A model generated the notes under the pieces. It saw nothing but the letters and a program-made list of their open reading frames with translations. It was not told the DNA's origin and did not search any database. Positions 11,901 to 24,819 of a stretch of 64,000 bases of DNA are shown piece by piece; the first letter of the stretch is position 1, and the number at the start of each line of letters is the position of its first letter. The position numbers were made by a program, and so were the translations under genes. Origin of the DNA: Trema orientale. Lineage: Eukaryota; Streptophyta; Magnoliopsida; Rosales; Cannabaceae. The stretch is from assembly GCA_002914845.1 (NCBI GenBank), contig JXTC01000080.1, forward strand, positions 317,731 through 381,730. The letters are read 5' to 3'.

Positions 11901-14900
11901 TTGTGGATGGTGTAGTTTACATGGGTGCTTTGTTCTTTGGTATCCTCGTAGCTATGTTTAATGGAATGTCTGAACTCAATATGGCCATCATGAAACTTCC
12001 CATCTTTTACAAGCAAAGAGACCTTTACTTCTATCCTTCATGGGCATATTCCCTTTCTACATGGATCCTCAAGATCCCAATATCCATAATAGAAGCTGCC
12101 ATTTGGGTGTCCATGACTTATTATGTCATCGGCTTTGATCCAAGCGTAGAAAGGTGAATAAAGAGAACATCTTATATAGATAAGAAAACCTAAATTCACC
12201 TTTTGGTATGAGGCTCCGGGTTTGATGGAAAACAGTTCAAACTTGCAGGTTCTTCAAGCAGTTCTTGATCCTACTTTGCATTAACCAGATGGCTTCCAGT
12301 CTGTTCCGGTTGATGGCAGCAGTAGGAAGGAACATAATTGTTGCGAACACATTTGGCTCATTTGTCCTACTTGTAGTAATGGTTTTAGGTGGATTTGTGT
12401 TGTCTCGAGGTGAGTTAACAACTTTAGTCTGATCTCTTTCCTTTAATAATGCCATTTCGATTCATTTTCTAATGGTGATTTTGTTTCATGGAATAGAGGA
12501 TATACCAAAATGGTGGTTGTGGGGTTACTGGGTCTCACCTCTTATGTATGGACAAAATGCTATAGCCGTTAATGAATTTCTTGGAAAGAGTTGGAGACAT
12601 GTAAGCATCTCTCCTTGAGAGTTTCCAACAACAATAGTTAAAAAGTAAAAGAAAGATGATGTTGGAAAGTTTTTTATGGAACAGATCCCACCTAATTCCA
12701 CAGAACCAGTAGGAGTTTCAGTGTTGAAGTCTCGCGGGCTTTTCCCGGAAGCATATTGGTATTGGATTGGAGTAGCAGCTTTGATTGGATACATGTTTCT
12801 TTTCAATTTTCTCTCCACTTTGGCACTAAAGTATCTTGACCGTAAGCATCAGTTTTACATGTTATGATCAGTTTTCAAACTCAGGATGACTTGTTCTAAT
12901 ATTCGGATTTATTGCTGCAGCATTTGGAAAGCCTCAGGCAGTACTATCAGAAGAGAGCTTAGCTGAGAGAAATATCAACAGAACTGGAGCCTCAATTGAG
13001 CTATCATCAAGATCAAAGAACTCTTTCGGTGAAGCATTCAGTTCCCATTTCAAAGGTGTGTGCCTAATTGTGAGTTTCATGACATTCGAATATTTAACCA
13101 TAAAAACTATGCAGGAAGGAGCAGTGACGGTCAAACAAGCGCCCCAGTTAGATTATCATCTGCAAGAGTACAGGACAGAGCTGGTGATGCTAATCAGAAA
13201 AGAGCTCGGGGAATGGTTCTTCCTTTTGAACCACATTCTATCTCTTTTGATGAAATCAAATATGCCGTTGACATGCCTCAGGTATCTTTCGAGTTTTAGA
13301 CGAAGACACTATACTGTGCCTATTGAGAACATTACGGACAGACGCGTCTGTCCAATCCTAGCCCTCCATCATTGTCGGTCCCAAAATAAGCACCATTGCA
13401 ACGGAAGGCCAAGGTTGCACAGAATGCATCTGTGCTTAGCATTCCTCTAGTGTCTATATGCCTCAACAGATTGCAAAATTGAATTCTGAAAGAAACAGAA
13501 ATGAAAGAGACAAAAGTTAAAGAACTATAAAATCGATATAAATGAAAGTACAGATATCAAACTGAAACACTGTCAAAGTTCATAGTATAGATGTAATTCT
13601 ATTCTCCATATGCTTCAAATGATTTTAAGTTACACATTATTGTTGGTCGTAAATGTAAGCATATCTCTTAATTCCTGCTATATTTTTACACTATTCGACA
13701 GAAACCAATTTCAGTTCTACATTCTTAACAGCAATGATTCCTAACATTTTTTCACGTGCAGGAAATGAAAGCCCGGGGAGTTGATGAAAATCGGCTAGAG
13801 CTTTTGAAGGGTGTGAGTGGAACTTTTAGGCCAGGAGTCCTAACAGCTTTAATGGGTGTTACTGGTGCTGGAAAGACCACGTTAATGGATGTATTGGCTG
13901 GAAGGAAAACAGGTGGATATATAGAGGGAAACATTATGATATCTGGCTACCCGAAGAAGCAAGAAACATTTGCTCGCATATCTGGATACTGTGAACAAAC
14001 AGATATCCACTCTCCTCATGTTACAGTATATGAATCCTTGCTTTATTCTGCTTGGCTTAGATTACCTCCTGAGGTCGATACAGCAACCAGAAAGGCATGT
14101 TTTTTTTTTTCTGATCCTTTCTATTTTTTTTTTTAAACTCACTTTCGACTTTGTTATTGGCTAATTAAAGTGAGTATGAAATGTTGCAGATGTTCATTGA
14201 AGAAGTGATGGAGCTGGTGGAGCTGACCCCATTAAGGGAAGCACTTGTTGGATTAGCCGGCGTGAATGGGCTTTCGACAGAGCAGCGAAAAAGGCTGACT
14301 ATTGCAGTTGAGCTTGTTGCCAATCCGTCCATAATTTTCATGGATGAACCAACTTCTGGCCTTGATGCCAGGGCAGCAGCTATAGTAATGAGGACAGTAA
14401 GGAACACAGTTGACACCGGACGGACTGTAGTTTGCACCATCCACCAGCCGAGCATCGATATATTTGATGCTTTTGATGAGGTTTGGAACTCCCCTACCAA
14501 CATAATCTCATAAAAATGAAGTAATATGTTTCATCTGGTGCTTATGACAGATTGTTCTGTATATGAAATGCCATTTATTGCTGCACTGTTTTGTTTTGGA
14601 TCGCAGTTACTTCTTCTAAAATTGGGAGGTGAGCAGATATATGCCGGTCCATTAGGCTGCCATTCCTCTGAACTGATCAAGTACTTTGAGGTCAGGAACT
14701 CTTGATCATACACAAGAATAAGGGTGTATTTTTCCCTATTGATTCGTAACAACTAACGAAAATAAATGTTTATCTTCGTCAAGGCAATTAATGGAGTTCC
14801 TAAGATTAGAGAAGGTTATAACCCTGCTACTTGGATGTTGGAGATTACTTCGCCAGCACAAGAGGCAGCTCTTGAGGTTAATTTCACAGATGTTTACAAG

Positions 14901-16912
14901 AACTCAGAACTGTACAAGTAAGCAATATTCCAACCGAAAAAAAATTTTAAAAAAAAGCTTCAAAATGCAAAAATTTCCACCGGTTTTTGTGAAAAACTAA
15001 AATCTGTAGTACAAGATACTTGTGTTCATGTAATCTTGATGCATCTGGCTTTGTGGTATATTTCTCTACTTTTCAAATTTTTGACAGGAGAAACAAAGCA
15101 TTGATCAAGGAACTTAGTACACCTCCACCAGGTTCCAAAGATCTACACTTCCCAGCCAGGTACTCCCAGTCTTTCTTCTCCCAGTGCATGGCTTGCTTGT
15201 GGAAACAGCACTTGTCCTATTGGCGAAATCCACCGTACAGTGCAGTCAGACTCTTGTTCACAACCACCATTGCATTCATGTTTGGCATGATATTTTGGAA
15301 TCTTGGCTCCAAAAGGTAACTAGTTATCCAGTTGCATGCTAGGACATGTAAACTGATTATGGCATTGAAATAGAACAAAGGCATACAATACACTAATAAA
15401 AAGGTCTAGGCCCTACCTACAAATGAAATTCACAAATGGGGCCCACTATGGTACTAGCACTACCGCTATCTATAAAGGTACGCTATTGAAATGAAATGAT
15501 TCCAGTCAAAATCATTGGATTCAATATATGATAAATTCATGATCCAGGTGCTAGTGCTTTTGTATCATTTAAAATGTAAAATCATAGACTCCGAAGAATT
15601 AGTTGGCAACAATCAAATTTCAAATGTGCATAGTATCTTTATCCCAATGTGGCCATATAGACAGTGTATTATATTTTGAAAAATTACTTTATAATTAAAG
15701 GTTCAAAACGAACACTTTTTCTTGGGAAACAAACAACCGCAGGAGCAAGCAGCAAGATCTGTTCAACGCAATGGGTTCAATGTACTCTGCTGTAATCTTC
15801 ATTGGGGTGCAAAATGGGGCCTCTGTTCAGCCAGTTGTGGCCGTTGAAAGAACTGTTTTCTACAGAGAAAGAGCAGCTGGCATGTACTCAGCTCTGCCTT
15901 ACGCATTTGCGCAGGTAGTGGTTTAAAATTGTTAACTTCCTCTCTGTTTGGCCTCAAAAGAGAATCTTTTCCGGGAAAATCACAAATATGTATATCGAAA
16001 AGGCAATAATATATGATGAATGTCATGAAAATTTGGGTGCAGATTGCCATAGAGGTACCCTACGTCTTGGTGCAGACAATTATATATGGGGTTATAGTTT
16101 ATGGTATGATGGGATTCGAGTGGACTGTGGCCAAGTTCGTGTGGTTCATCTTCTTCATGTATTTCACTTTCTTATACTTCACCTTCTATGGAATGATGAC
16201 CATGGCTATTACTCCCAACCATCAAGTGGCTGCCATTGCTTCCTCTGCCTTCTACGCCATCTGGAATCTCTTCTCTGGATTCCTCGTTCCTGTAACAGTA
16301 AGTTCAAGCCTTTCATATGAATAAGATATACATATTCTATACCAAGAGTACTTGCTAGCATAGTTCAGACATTATAAATAGGATCCACATAACGTACAAG
16401 TTTAATGTTATAAATTACCTTCTTTCTATGATAGGCTCGGCTGTGCTTATTTTTATGACAATTTCATTGATACTTGTATCGTAAACTCCATGATACATTA
16501 ATCCATCTTATGTAACATCTGCTAAATCATGACTTAAATTGACTAATACAACTATTGGTTCTCCAATGTTACCCCATGGCAAACATAAGTTGCATATGAT
16601 TTTAACATAAAGACCACGTTTCTGAAGCATAGAATTAAATGATTGAAACAGAGAATTCCATACTGGTGGAGATGGTACTACTGGATTTGCCCCGTGGCGT
16701 GGACGTTGAACGGATTAGTAGCTTCCCAGTTCGGAGACGTAAAGGAGAGGCTGGAGGAGAGTGGTGAGACTGTAGAAGATTTCGTGAGGAACTACTTTGG
16801 TTTCGAGCATGACTTTCTTGGAGTAGTGGCAATTGTTGTTGTTGGGATTCCTCTGCTTTTTGGCTTCATCTTTGCCTTTTCAATTAAGGCATTAAACTTC
16901 CAAACAAGATAG
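8915..16912 (+). CDS. ABCG40-like: Full-size ABCG/PDR transporter, complete, 24 exons
   Basis: Exons: 8915-9165, 9455-9575, 9666-9754, 9838-9922, 10029-10188, 10298-10374, 10464-10517, 10858-10948, 11069-11370, 11454-11732, 11837-12153, 12249-12409, 12497-12600, 12685-12841, 12921-13055, 13115-13281, 13762-14094, 14190-14480, 14607-14690, 14784-14917, 15088-15315, 15743-15914, 16043-16297, 16652-16912. They sum to 4308 nt in frame, 1435 aa, normal PDR length. The order is NBD1-TMD1-NBD2-TMD2. NBD1: Walker [10 protein letters not shown] (160-168), signature ISGGE (299-303), Walker B ALFMDE (319-324). NBD2: Walker [10 protein letters not shown] (882-890), LSTEQ (989-993), Walker B IIFMDE (1009-1014). 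The protein ends [11 protein letters not shown]. Family role: ATP-driven export at the plasma membrane; substrate unknown. Intron 17 is GC-AG. The ATG at 8915 aligns with an internal Met of relatives just before FSRSSR, so about 20 usual N-terminal residues are absent. The signature Gln of NBD1 is Glu. Confidence 0.96.
14095..14189 (+). other. GC-AG intron (intron 17 of the transporter)
   Basis: The exon ends ACCAGAAAG and the intron begins GCATGT. The acceptor is TTGCAG before ATGTTCATTGAAGAAG. A GC donor is the only choice that keeps the NBD2 frame (TATRK joined to MFIEEVMEL, conserved in the family). The nearest GT, four bases on, would shift the frame. The other introns of this gene have GT donors. 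Confidence 0.9.
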
Positions 16913-18303
16913 AAGATATGTACATTACATTAGTAGGAATTCACAAACTAATTCCCACATTTTTGGGTTTGGGACCTGGTTGGCCATAGCATCACCACCC
17001 TTTTTATTTCTCTAGTATTGTGTCCTTACCCATTTAAATATATATCTCCAAGTTACATAAAATGAGGATATAACTATTTGTTTATTAACACATATTTGTT
17101 GCTGTTTCTTTCTTTTTGTGTTGGGCTCTTGGCATGTTTGGTCCTTATTGTTATTTGCAGGTTTGCAAAGTAGTCACTAAGTTACTTTTTTTGGCAATTA
17201 GGTCCTTATGTTTTAAAAACCTTGACAACTAAATCTTTTTATTTGTAAATATGGAAGTTTTTATGAAATTGAACATGTTTAAGTGAAAAAAAATTGGTAT
17301 TTTACTAACACTAAGTAATTTGGAAAGGATGCCCCCTTTTCCCAGCAAAAAAAAAAAGTAATTTGGAAAGGAAACAAAAATAAATTTTAAGATAAATTTT
17401 AAAATTTTAAATTTTCTATTTTAAAATTTTTTCAGATTAATTTGTTAGTTATAATCTCAATTTTAGTTATTTTTCTTCCGATTTCAACTAGTGTTAGTAA
17501 AACATTGATTTTGACTTTAAAAATCTTATATGAAACTTAAAAATGCTCAATTCCATCTAACATTAATAATCACTTACGAAAAAAACTTAATTGCTAAAGA
17601 CTTTTAAATGTAGGGACTTAATTGTCCAAAAAAAAAACACGAGTACCATTTTGCCGCTTACGAATAATATAAAGTTGCCGCTCACGAATAATATGAAGGC
17701 CAAATATGCCAAAAATCTGTTTGTTTTTTTATTAACGAGTGGTGCATATCGAGTGGTGCATGCGGTTCCCCTCTGTACGAGTTTAGTCAAAGTCAATAGG
17801 CTATAGATAAAAGTTATTTTTTAGCTAAGCAGGCCATGTACTTTAGTATTTTTGTTAAAAGAACTTAAAAAAACAAATTAATGCAACTGCTTTAACATCT
17901 TTAAGCTAAAAGGTCATCATTACAGAAAAGATATTTCTCTACACATTGTTCAAAAAGTACGGTCTAGAAATGGATATTTTAAGATTTTATGTTACGTATA
18001 ACTTTATAAGCAAAAGCAAAAGCAAAAGTGCAAAACCAGGTCATCTTTTCAAAAAAGAGAGGAAGAACAGAAAAACCATTATCAAATCTCTGAATAAATA
18101 AATCCAGAAGAGCAACTGACTAACCAATCGTCAAAACAAGTTAAATCAAACTAATGAAGAAACAATTAATAATGTCTCCCCAACACTGCCGCCGGATATG
18201 TTACAGTTGGAACTCGAGATTCTCTCTCAATTTGTTAAACTACTGAATTTTGAGTTAGAAAAACAAAGAAGACATAATTAAAGGGAAAAAATTCGTCACC
18301 ATC
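16913..18303. other. Intergenic region between convergent genes, AT-rich
   Basis: It holds the 3' UTRs of the transporter (+) and the PP2C gene (-). AATAAA- and ATTTAAATA-like stretches are common but no polyadenylation site can be fixed. No further gene or clear transposon is seen. Confidence 0.5.
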
Positions 18304-21300
18304 TTAACTTGCCAAGCTATCCAAAAAGCTTTGCAACTCCCTCAAGCCTTCAGCAGAGAAGCTCCTTTGAACTCTCGAGCGGGGGGCAACCAAACTCGGG
18401 GGAGGCTGCGTTTGGAAGCAAACAACAACAACAGCTAAGTTATCGCCACTCTTCCTCTTCAAAGCCTCCTCAACCAAATCCTTACTACACATAACCGGGT
18501 CATTGTGCTCCTGAAGCCTGCGCCGAGCAAAGTCGATAGCATTCTGGCTCCTAAACACATCCCAGATCCCATCACAGCCAATGATGAGAAATTCGTCTTC
18601 CTCCGTCAGGTTTGTAGTCATAAACTCTGGCTCAGCGCTCAGTGGTCCGCCGTCGCTGCCCTTCATTCCTTCCATATGCCAGTCACCTAAAGCACGAGCA
18701 ACATTAAGCTGTCCATTGAGGTAACCATCAGACACGTATCCACCAGATGCCTCAATGCGCTTCCTCTCTTTGCAGCACATTGGCTTGTGATCCCTTGACA
18801 TTTCAATTGCTTTACCACGGCGGCACAAGACTGCTCGACAGTCTCCAGCATTTGCTACCACCAACACTCTGCAATCATAAGTAAAGATGAACATCCAAAA
18901 CTATTAGAAAAGTACTCCGCCATTTTATAATGAAACATCTAATAAAAGCAGGTACCAACTAAACAAACACAGGCATTATTAGCTACATATACAGAAGACT
19001 CCATATAAAACAATCTCCATCAGGCGTGTATGATTTGAGCTTTTAGACCCAATTCACAATCAAACTAAGTTGGCATGGCTTGTAACATCGAATCTGGCTT
19101 AATAATAGAGAATTTTTTTTTTTTTTTAATAAAGTCCTCTAACAATTAGAAACTATTTGCAAAGAACCAAGGGTGGGTTGCCTCAATTTGCTTCTGTTTT
19201 TGGGGTATTTTTTTGTCATATTAAAAAAATAATAAAAAAAACAATATATGTAGGGACGATTTTCTTTCATTCTATAGTTAGATCTGGAATACTTGAGAGG
19301 TGATAGGAATAGCAGTTAAATTTGAATGTACAAACCCAAACTTCACATAAAATAACACGGACAAATCTATATTTAGTTCATAGCTACAATCTGCTCAAAA
19401 AGCACAATATCAAAGCAAAGGGTTGATCTACAATAATAAACATTGACCAGTGTTTAAGGTCAGATCTACAGAATAAAAAATGGTGCCTAGGAAACCAGTA
19501 AGAAATCGTTATACCAGTTACACAAAGTTTTAGCATCACTGGAAGTATAACACCAACAGAAGAAAGATGCAGAAATTTATTTGACATGCAAATTAAGGGT
19601 CTTTCAACATAAATAAGTACAATACATATAATGCATATCAACGTTTAACAGGTAAAAAACCCTACCTTCCAATAACAAGAGCTGCCAAGGCAGTCGTGCC
19701 AGAAGCAAGGGCAGCATCCAAGGAGCAAGCTTCTGCAAAAGCAACATCAGTTTGGAGAAATGCTGAAGCAACAACTTTCTCAATATCCCCAGGAAAGTCC
19801 TCATCCTCAACTATAAACTTTGGTAAGTGGTAGCAAGCAAAGTCAGCAGCATGCTTCCCCCCATGTCCATCAAACACCTGCCCAACCAGTAGCAAATGCG
19901 TCAATAGTTAATTAAATAATAAAAAGTAGCTCTAAAATGCAAACCAAATAGATTATTTTTAATTATCGGAATACGAGAACTTTTTATTTATTCGAATATG
20001 AGAACTTTGTTATGAAACTCGCATACCAATTTCAGCGGAAAGCTTAACCAGAAAAGTGAGGGAGAATAAGAAGCTAAATTTGAGAGCACAACAAAATAGA
20101 ACACTACTGTTACAACCATTCCAAACTCCACAGAGTTCAATTCACACAATCTAATACTGGATTCTTGTCTTTGCACGTCAATGAAAAAAGTTTTAAGGGT
20201 AAAATTTTATTGAATGACTAGCACACAAGTTCCAACTACTTAATTTACGGAAAAATACATTTTTACAAAACAGGACAGAGGAGCACTTAGCATCTAACCA
20301 ACAAATCCATCAAAAGCTTTCAGAAATGAGGTGCACAATACACCAAAACGACAACTTCCCTGGAATGAGAACAATTGTAATAAAAGAAGGAGAAATACCC
20401 CGTAAAAGGCACTGGGTCCATCAGGCAAGTTCTCAAGCCCATAATCTTGCATGAAATTGTCAGCACAAACATACACATCTTCCATAGTTGAACGAAACCC
20501 AATATCGGTCCATGCTCCAGAGCGAACAATTGGAAAGAACCGAGACGGACAATCCTCCACACCAACTCCTGCTTCAGCAGAAACGTCTGTCTTCTTTGTC
20601 TTCATCTGCTCAAATTGCATATCATTCACAAGTAGCATAAATACCAAAACCATAATATTTAAGAAAAAAACAACAAATTTTATTCGCCGAAAACACATTC
20701 CCTATACTTCAAAGACAACATTGCTTATATCAATATTGACAACTTGACAACGCCCTTATACGCAATTAATGTCATCTTATATGTATAATAAGAGTCAACA
20801 TTGCTAGAATTAATCGGTCCGCCACAACGAGTTGAGTAGAAACTACAGTAGCAGCCTTAAACCTCAATAAAAAAAACAAAACAAAAAAAAACTATAGTCA
20901 ACAACAAAGCATAACCCATTTCTTTCTTTCGATTTAAAATTAAGAACAGCCCGATAGTTGGCCATTGTCACAGAGCATATACCCATTACTTTCTTTCGAT
21001 TTCGACATTACTCATTTCAAATTCGAGCAAAGAGGGGAAACCAAATTTTAAACAATAAGGAGCTAAGAATCCGAAAAACAACAAAACTGGGCTATTGTAC
21101 ACAGACCCAAATTGGAAGATGCAAAAGCAAAAGCGTAGGAAAAATGAAAATTACGAGAGAAGGGTGACGAACGAGCGACTTCTTGCAAGCCACGACGGCG
21201 ACGTGTTCGGAGCCGATGCATTGCCGGAACGCCCCAGCGAGAGGGTTCGGGGGCCGGCCATCGCTGGAGCTCCCATTTTCCACAGTACTAGTCACTTTAG

Positions 21301-21310
21301 TTTCCTCCAT
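18304..21310 (-). CDS. PP2C27-like: Protein phosphatase 2C (PP2C27/PP2CG1-like)
   Basis: Four exons on the minus strand: 21310-21155, 20605-20399, 19877-19666 and 18868-18304, all GT-AG, giving 379 aa. Motifs in order: [16 protein letters not shown] (82-97), [14 protein letters not shown] (122 on, with metal ligands D124 and G125), [21 protein letters not shown] (195-206), [18 protein letters not shown] (243-254), GCDGIWDV (289-296, metal ligand D291) and SGDN (332-335, metal ligand D334). The C-terminus [20 protein letters not shown] matches what I recall of Arabidopsis PP2C27 (At2g33700), of about the same length. Function: Mn/Mg-dependent Ser/Thr dephosphorylation, cytosolic or nuclear; the Arabidopsis relative is linked to salt-stress responses. 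All catalytic residues are present. ATG 21310 is the first in-frame ATG; the codons upstream are TTG-ATA-CCA. A short out-of-frame uORF overlaps it. Confidence 0.95.
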
Positions 21311-21323
21311 TGGTATCAACCAT
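21297..21323 (-). promoter_or_regulatory. Overlapping uORF at the PP2C start
   Basis: An ATG at 21323 opens an eight-codon ORF (MVDTNGGN, stop at 21297-21299) in another frame that spans the PP2C start codon at 21310. If the transcript starts upstream of 21323, this could lower or condition initiation at the main ATG. Its context (ACGTGATGG) is moderately good. Confidence 0.5.
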
Positions 21324-22690
21324 CACGTCCTCTTTCAGGGGTTGACTCACTGAGTCAAAATGTAGTTCGATGAGCTTGAAAACTCGGGGAGGAATTTAAA
21401 GGAAAAATAAATAAATAAATAAATAAATAAATTTATGGGGTGTTTTGGGAATTTTCCAACGGATTCAGCCGGAGTGAGCGGTGAATCTAACACTTAAACC
21501 CCAATTCAACTGGGGCTGGGTTGGGTTGGGTTGAGTCGGCGCCGCGCTGAGAAAACATAACAAGAAACAACTTTTAGGGTTTCAGAGGAGAAAACTTAGG
21601 AGAGGGATTTTTAAGATACAAAATAACGAACGACTCAATGAGTTGACTCAGCCGAGAACTCGAAGTCAATTATCAAAAAAAAACATTTAACATATAAATA
21701 ATAAATGAGAAAAGCTCTAGATTTGGGGAATTTTAGGGTTTGGGAATGCAGGCCCTTTTTTTTTCCCACAACCTCCCAAGGGGGGAAAAAAAATAAATAA
21801 ATAAATGAAATAAAATTTTGAAAAACAAAATGTGGGAGTTACAGAGAGAGAATAGAAATTAGGGTTTTGGAAGGAAGGAAGGAAAGAAAATGGTGATGAT
21901 GACTAACCGAGAGATTTGTGAGAGAGAGAGATACTTTGGGTTGGGTCGATCTACGCGAGGGTATTGGTTGTTGCTGAATGCTGAGCTCTTAGTGGTCGGT
22001 TACTCGATTTTTCCACACACCAGAAAAAACCAAAATATATATATATATATATATATATACACAAAAATACAAATTCAAATAAAGGGAATAAAAGAAACGG
22101 GAAGGTCCGATTCTTGGAGGAAGCTATGTAACGACGTCGTTATCTGATCTGTAAACTATGATTATTATTATTATTATTATTACTTAAAGTCGCCTCTTTT
22201 TGACTAGGTAACGTCACGCAATCTTGCTTTACCGACTAGACAATGGGGGTTGGACTTTTTTATTTTTTGGAACAAAATATATCCTCCTAAAAGTATCAAA
22301 ATCCCTAAAAAAAGGACGAAAAAAAAATGTATCTAAACGTGTTGGCTCGAGAATAAAGAGATGCATGAGCTGTGAATTTATGATAATCTTGTAGGGTCTC
22401 TCTTCTTATGTTCTAGTATTAAATTAATCTTGGGCAATTTAGGAGGGTAGGACCAATGAAAATTAAAAAGCCTACTTAAAAATCCGAGCGGGTACTGACT
22501 CAGTTACATAGTTACTATAGACACATAATAGTGGGTGACTTGGTCACACAAGTAGTTGAGTCACTCATGTGGTGACCATGAAAATCAACTAGTCACTTGT
22601 CTTTCTAAATTTTATTGTCCATTTGGCCAAGCTTGATTCATCAACTTCGTTGGTTTGAACGCGTCACAGTGATCAATTTCTCTATTTTCG
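21311..22690. other. PP2C upstream region with microsatellites
   Basis: It contains an AAAT repeat (about 21407-21435), a purine-rich GGAAGGAAGG and GAGAGAGAGA stretch (about 21870-21930), an AT dinucleotide repeat (about 22034-22059) and an ATT repeat (about 22161-22182). It should include the promoter and 5' UTR of the minus-strand phosphatase gene. No separate gene is seen. Confidence 0.55.
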
Positions 22691-22693
22691 GCA

Positions 22694-23073
22694 TGTTTGG
22701 TATGGTGAAATCATCTTTAGATTGGAATCATCATTCTCATTTTATTGTTAGGTTTGACATTTAAACAGGAGAATAGTGATTCTTATAGAATCAAAGTCCT
22801 ACCATTTAATGAAATTGTTATTTCATAAAATAAAATAAAAAAGAGTGTGTAATCATGATTCCACACTTTTTTTATATTTTGGAAATATCTCTTTCCCTTT
22901 TTACCCTATTAGGACATCTAAAAATAAAGATATTTTGATCAATATAATACTTATTTCATTTCATTCTATTAAATCAATCAAACAATGGAATATCATTTAT
23001 ATTCTCACTATAATTCTACTTTATTACAATTCTCATTATTATTCATATTCCATTCCACCAACTAGACATGACA
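22694..23073. mobile_element. Probable MITE with weak inverted ends
   Basis: The left end GCATGTTTGGTATGGTG is roughly mirrored on the right by CATGTCTAGTTGGTGG (reading inward). The interior is rich in TTGGAATCATCATTCTCATT and its inverted counterpart. No clear target-site duplication was found, so the superfamily is open. Confidence 0.35.
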
Positions 23074-23575
23074 TTTATTCTTATATTCTTTTTTTTCACC
23101 TAAAGAATTCTAAAGTTTTGTTTTCTCTATAATTTTTGGTTGAGTTCCAGTTGTTATGTTTTTAGATTTTGTCATCGCATAGGGACTTCTGTTCATCATT
23201 ATTTATTATTTTCTCGAGCTTTTTGGTGCCCTTTTGTTGGAGCCATATTTTTTGGTATATACCCCAAACCTTGATGCAATTAGTGTGAAAACTCAATATT
23301 GTCATCGTCATAATTAATTACTTGAGAATAATTAGAATGAGGAAGACGAAAATAAAAATTAACATAAAAGTTGAAATATTCAAACTATTCGGATTTTTTT
23401 ATTTAATTTATAACAGGGGAATAATTTTCTCTAAATTATTTCATTTGTGGTTAACTTATCTAGTGTTATTAGAAAATTACTTCATTAGTAGTTAACTTAT
23501 CTAGTGTTATTAAGTTTTGTCTTTCAGCAATCTCTAGTAAGTGCTAGAAAGAATGTATAAGTTGACAGAAGTTAA

Positions 23576-23991
23576 GGCTATGTTTGGTAGAGAGGAAAGA
23601 AAGTAGGAGGGAAGGAAAAATTAGGAGAGAAAGAAAATATGTAGGATGGAAAAGAAGGTGTCTTTCCTCCATTGTTGTTTGGTATGTAGGAAGGAAAGAA
23701 AACTAATATATTTTAAAATGACTATTTTGCCTTTTTTATTAAAATTTTAAAAGTAGTATACAAGGTTAATTTGTTAAATTCACTTTAAAACATAAGTAAA
23801 AAACTTTTCCTCCCCCTTTTCTCTCCATTTTTTGGAGGAAAATATTTGAGTGGGTCCCACCACTATTTTCCCTCCCCTTTTCCCTCCCCTTCCCTTTTCC
23901 CTTCTACCAAACAGCCTAAATTTTTATTTCCCTCCACTTTTCCATCAAAACTTTTCTTTCCTCTCCCTTTTCCTTCTTACCAAACATAGCC
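23576..23991. mobile_element. PIF/Harbinger (Tourist-like) MITE, 416 bp
   Basis: The terminal inverted repeats GGCTATGTTTGGTA are perfect for 14 bp at both ends. TAA flanks both sides (23573-23575 and 23992-23994), the target preference of PIF/Harbinger. Purine-rich GGAAAGAAAG subterminal arms are inverted. No transposase is present. Confidence 0.8.
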
Positions 23992-24038
23992 TAAAAGACC
24001 AAAAGAATGGAGTATGTTCAATAAAAGGATATAACTTT

Positions 24039-24414
24039 GAGAAACTTACGCCTAGTACTCTCTTTTAAAACTAATTTTCATAAATACTCATTTTTAATTT
24101 TTATTTCAAAAATACTCTTTTTTATGATCCACATCTTATCAATGTAAATGTTTACCACGGTTTACATTTTTCATTATAAATTTGACCTATGGTATATATT
24201 TTAAAATATGTACCAATTTTTAGTGTAATTTTTATTCATAAAATATAGACCACGGTATACATTTAATGTATAAAATATATACCGTGGTATATATTTCATG
24301 TATAAAACAGTGGTGGTCTACATTTTTCCAAAAATAGGTATTTATAAAATAAAAATAAAAAACGGATATATATGGAAATATGGTTTTGAAAACGGGTATT
24401 TATGTACTTTGTTT
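24039..24414. mobile_element. Mutator-like MITE, second family, copy A (376 bp)
   Basis: It is flanked by a perfect 9 bp TSD, TATAACTTT (24030-24038 and 24415-24423). Both ends carry the CATAAATACYCGTTTT motif in opposite orientations. The centre holds several CCACGGTATACATTT-like blocks in both orientations. A sister copy lies at 41211-41628. Confidence 0.75.
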
Positions 24415-24819
24415 TATAACTTTTGGCAGTTTCTATATGAAAGAATATAATATTTGGTTTATACTAATGTGAAGTAATATACAACTATTTATGGTAATTA
24501 TATAAAGGGCTACAAGCTTTGCTCATAACCATTCAATTGGAAATAAGCATTTAAAATATGCAACGTCAATACATATTCATTTGAAAATAAAGACACGAAT
24601 TTGGCTATAAATACAGTATGAAAAGAATTAAATTTAGATTACATATATGAAGAAAGCATCAGTCTCATAATGTTCAGATATTTTGGAGCAAATATCTTAC
24701 GTTACCAATACAATGGAAAAATTGCATTTATTGTAAGATGATATGGATCTAATGTCAATTCCCCGTAGCAGTGCTAACCAATGGGCGCTAACTACTCCTC
24801 TATTCTTTCTGAGCTAAAA

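Noticed and set aside
21518-21536. Telomere-like GGGTTGGGTTGGGTTG stretch
   Set aside because: Three short units that lack the plant telomere TTTAGGG unit; most likely a local simple repeat in the PP2C upstream region.
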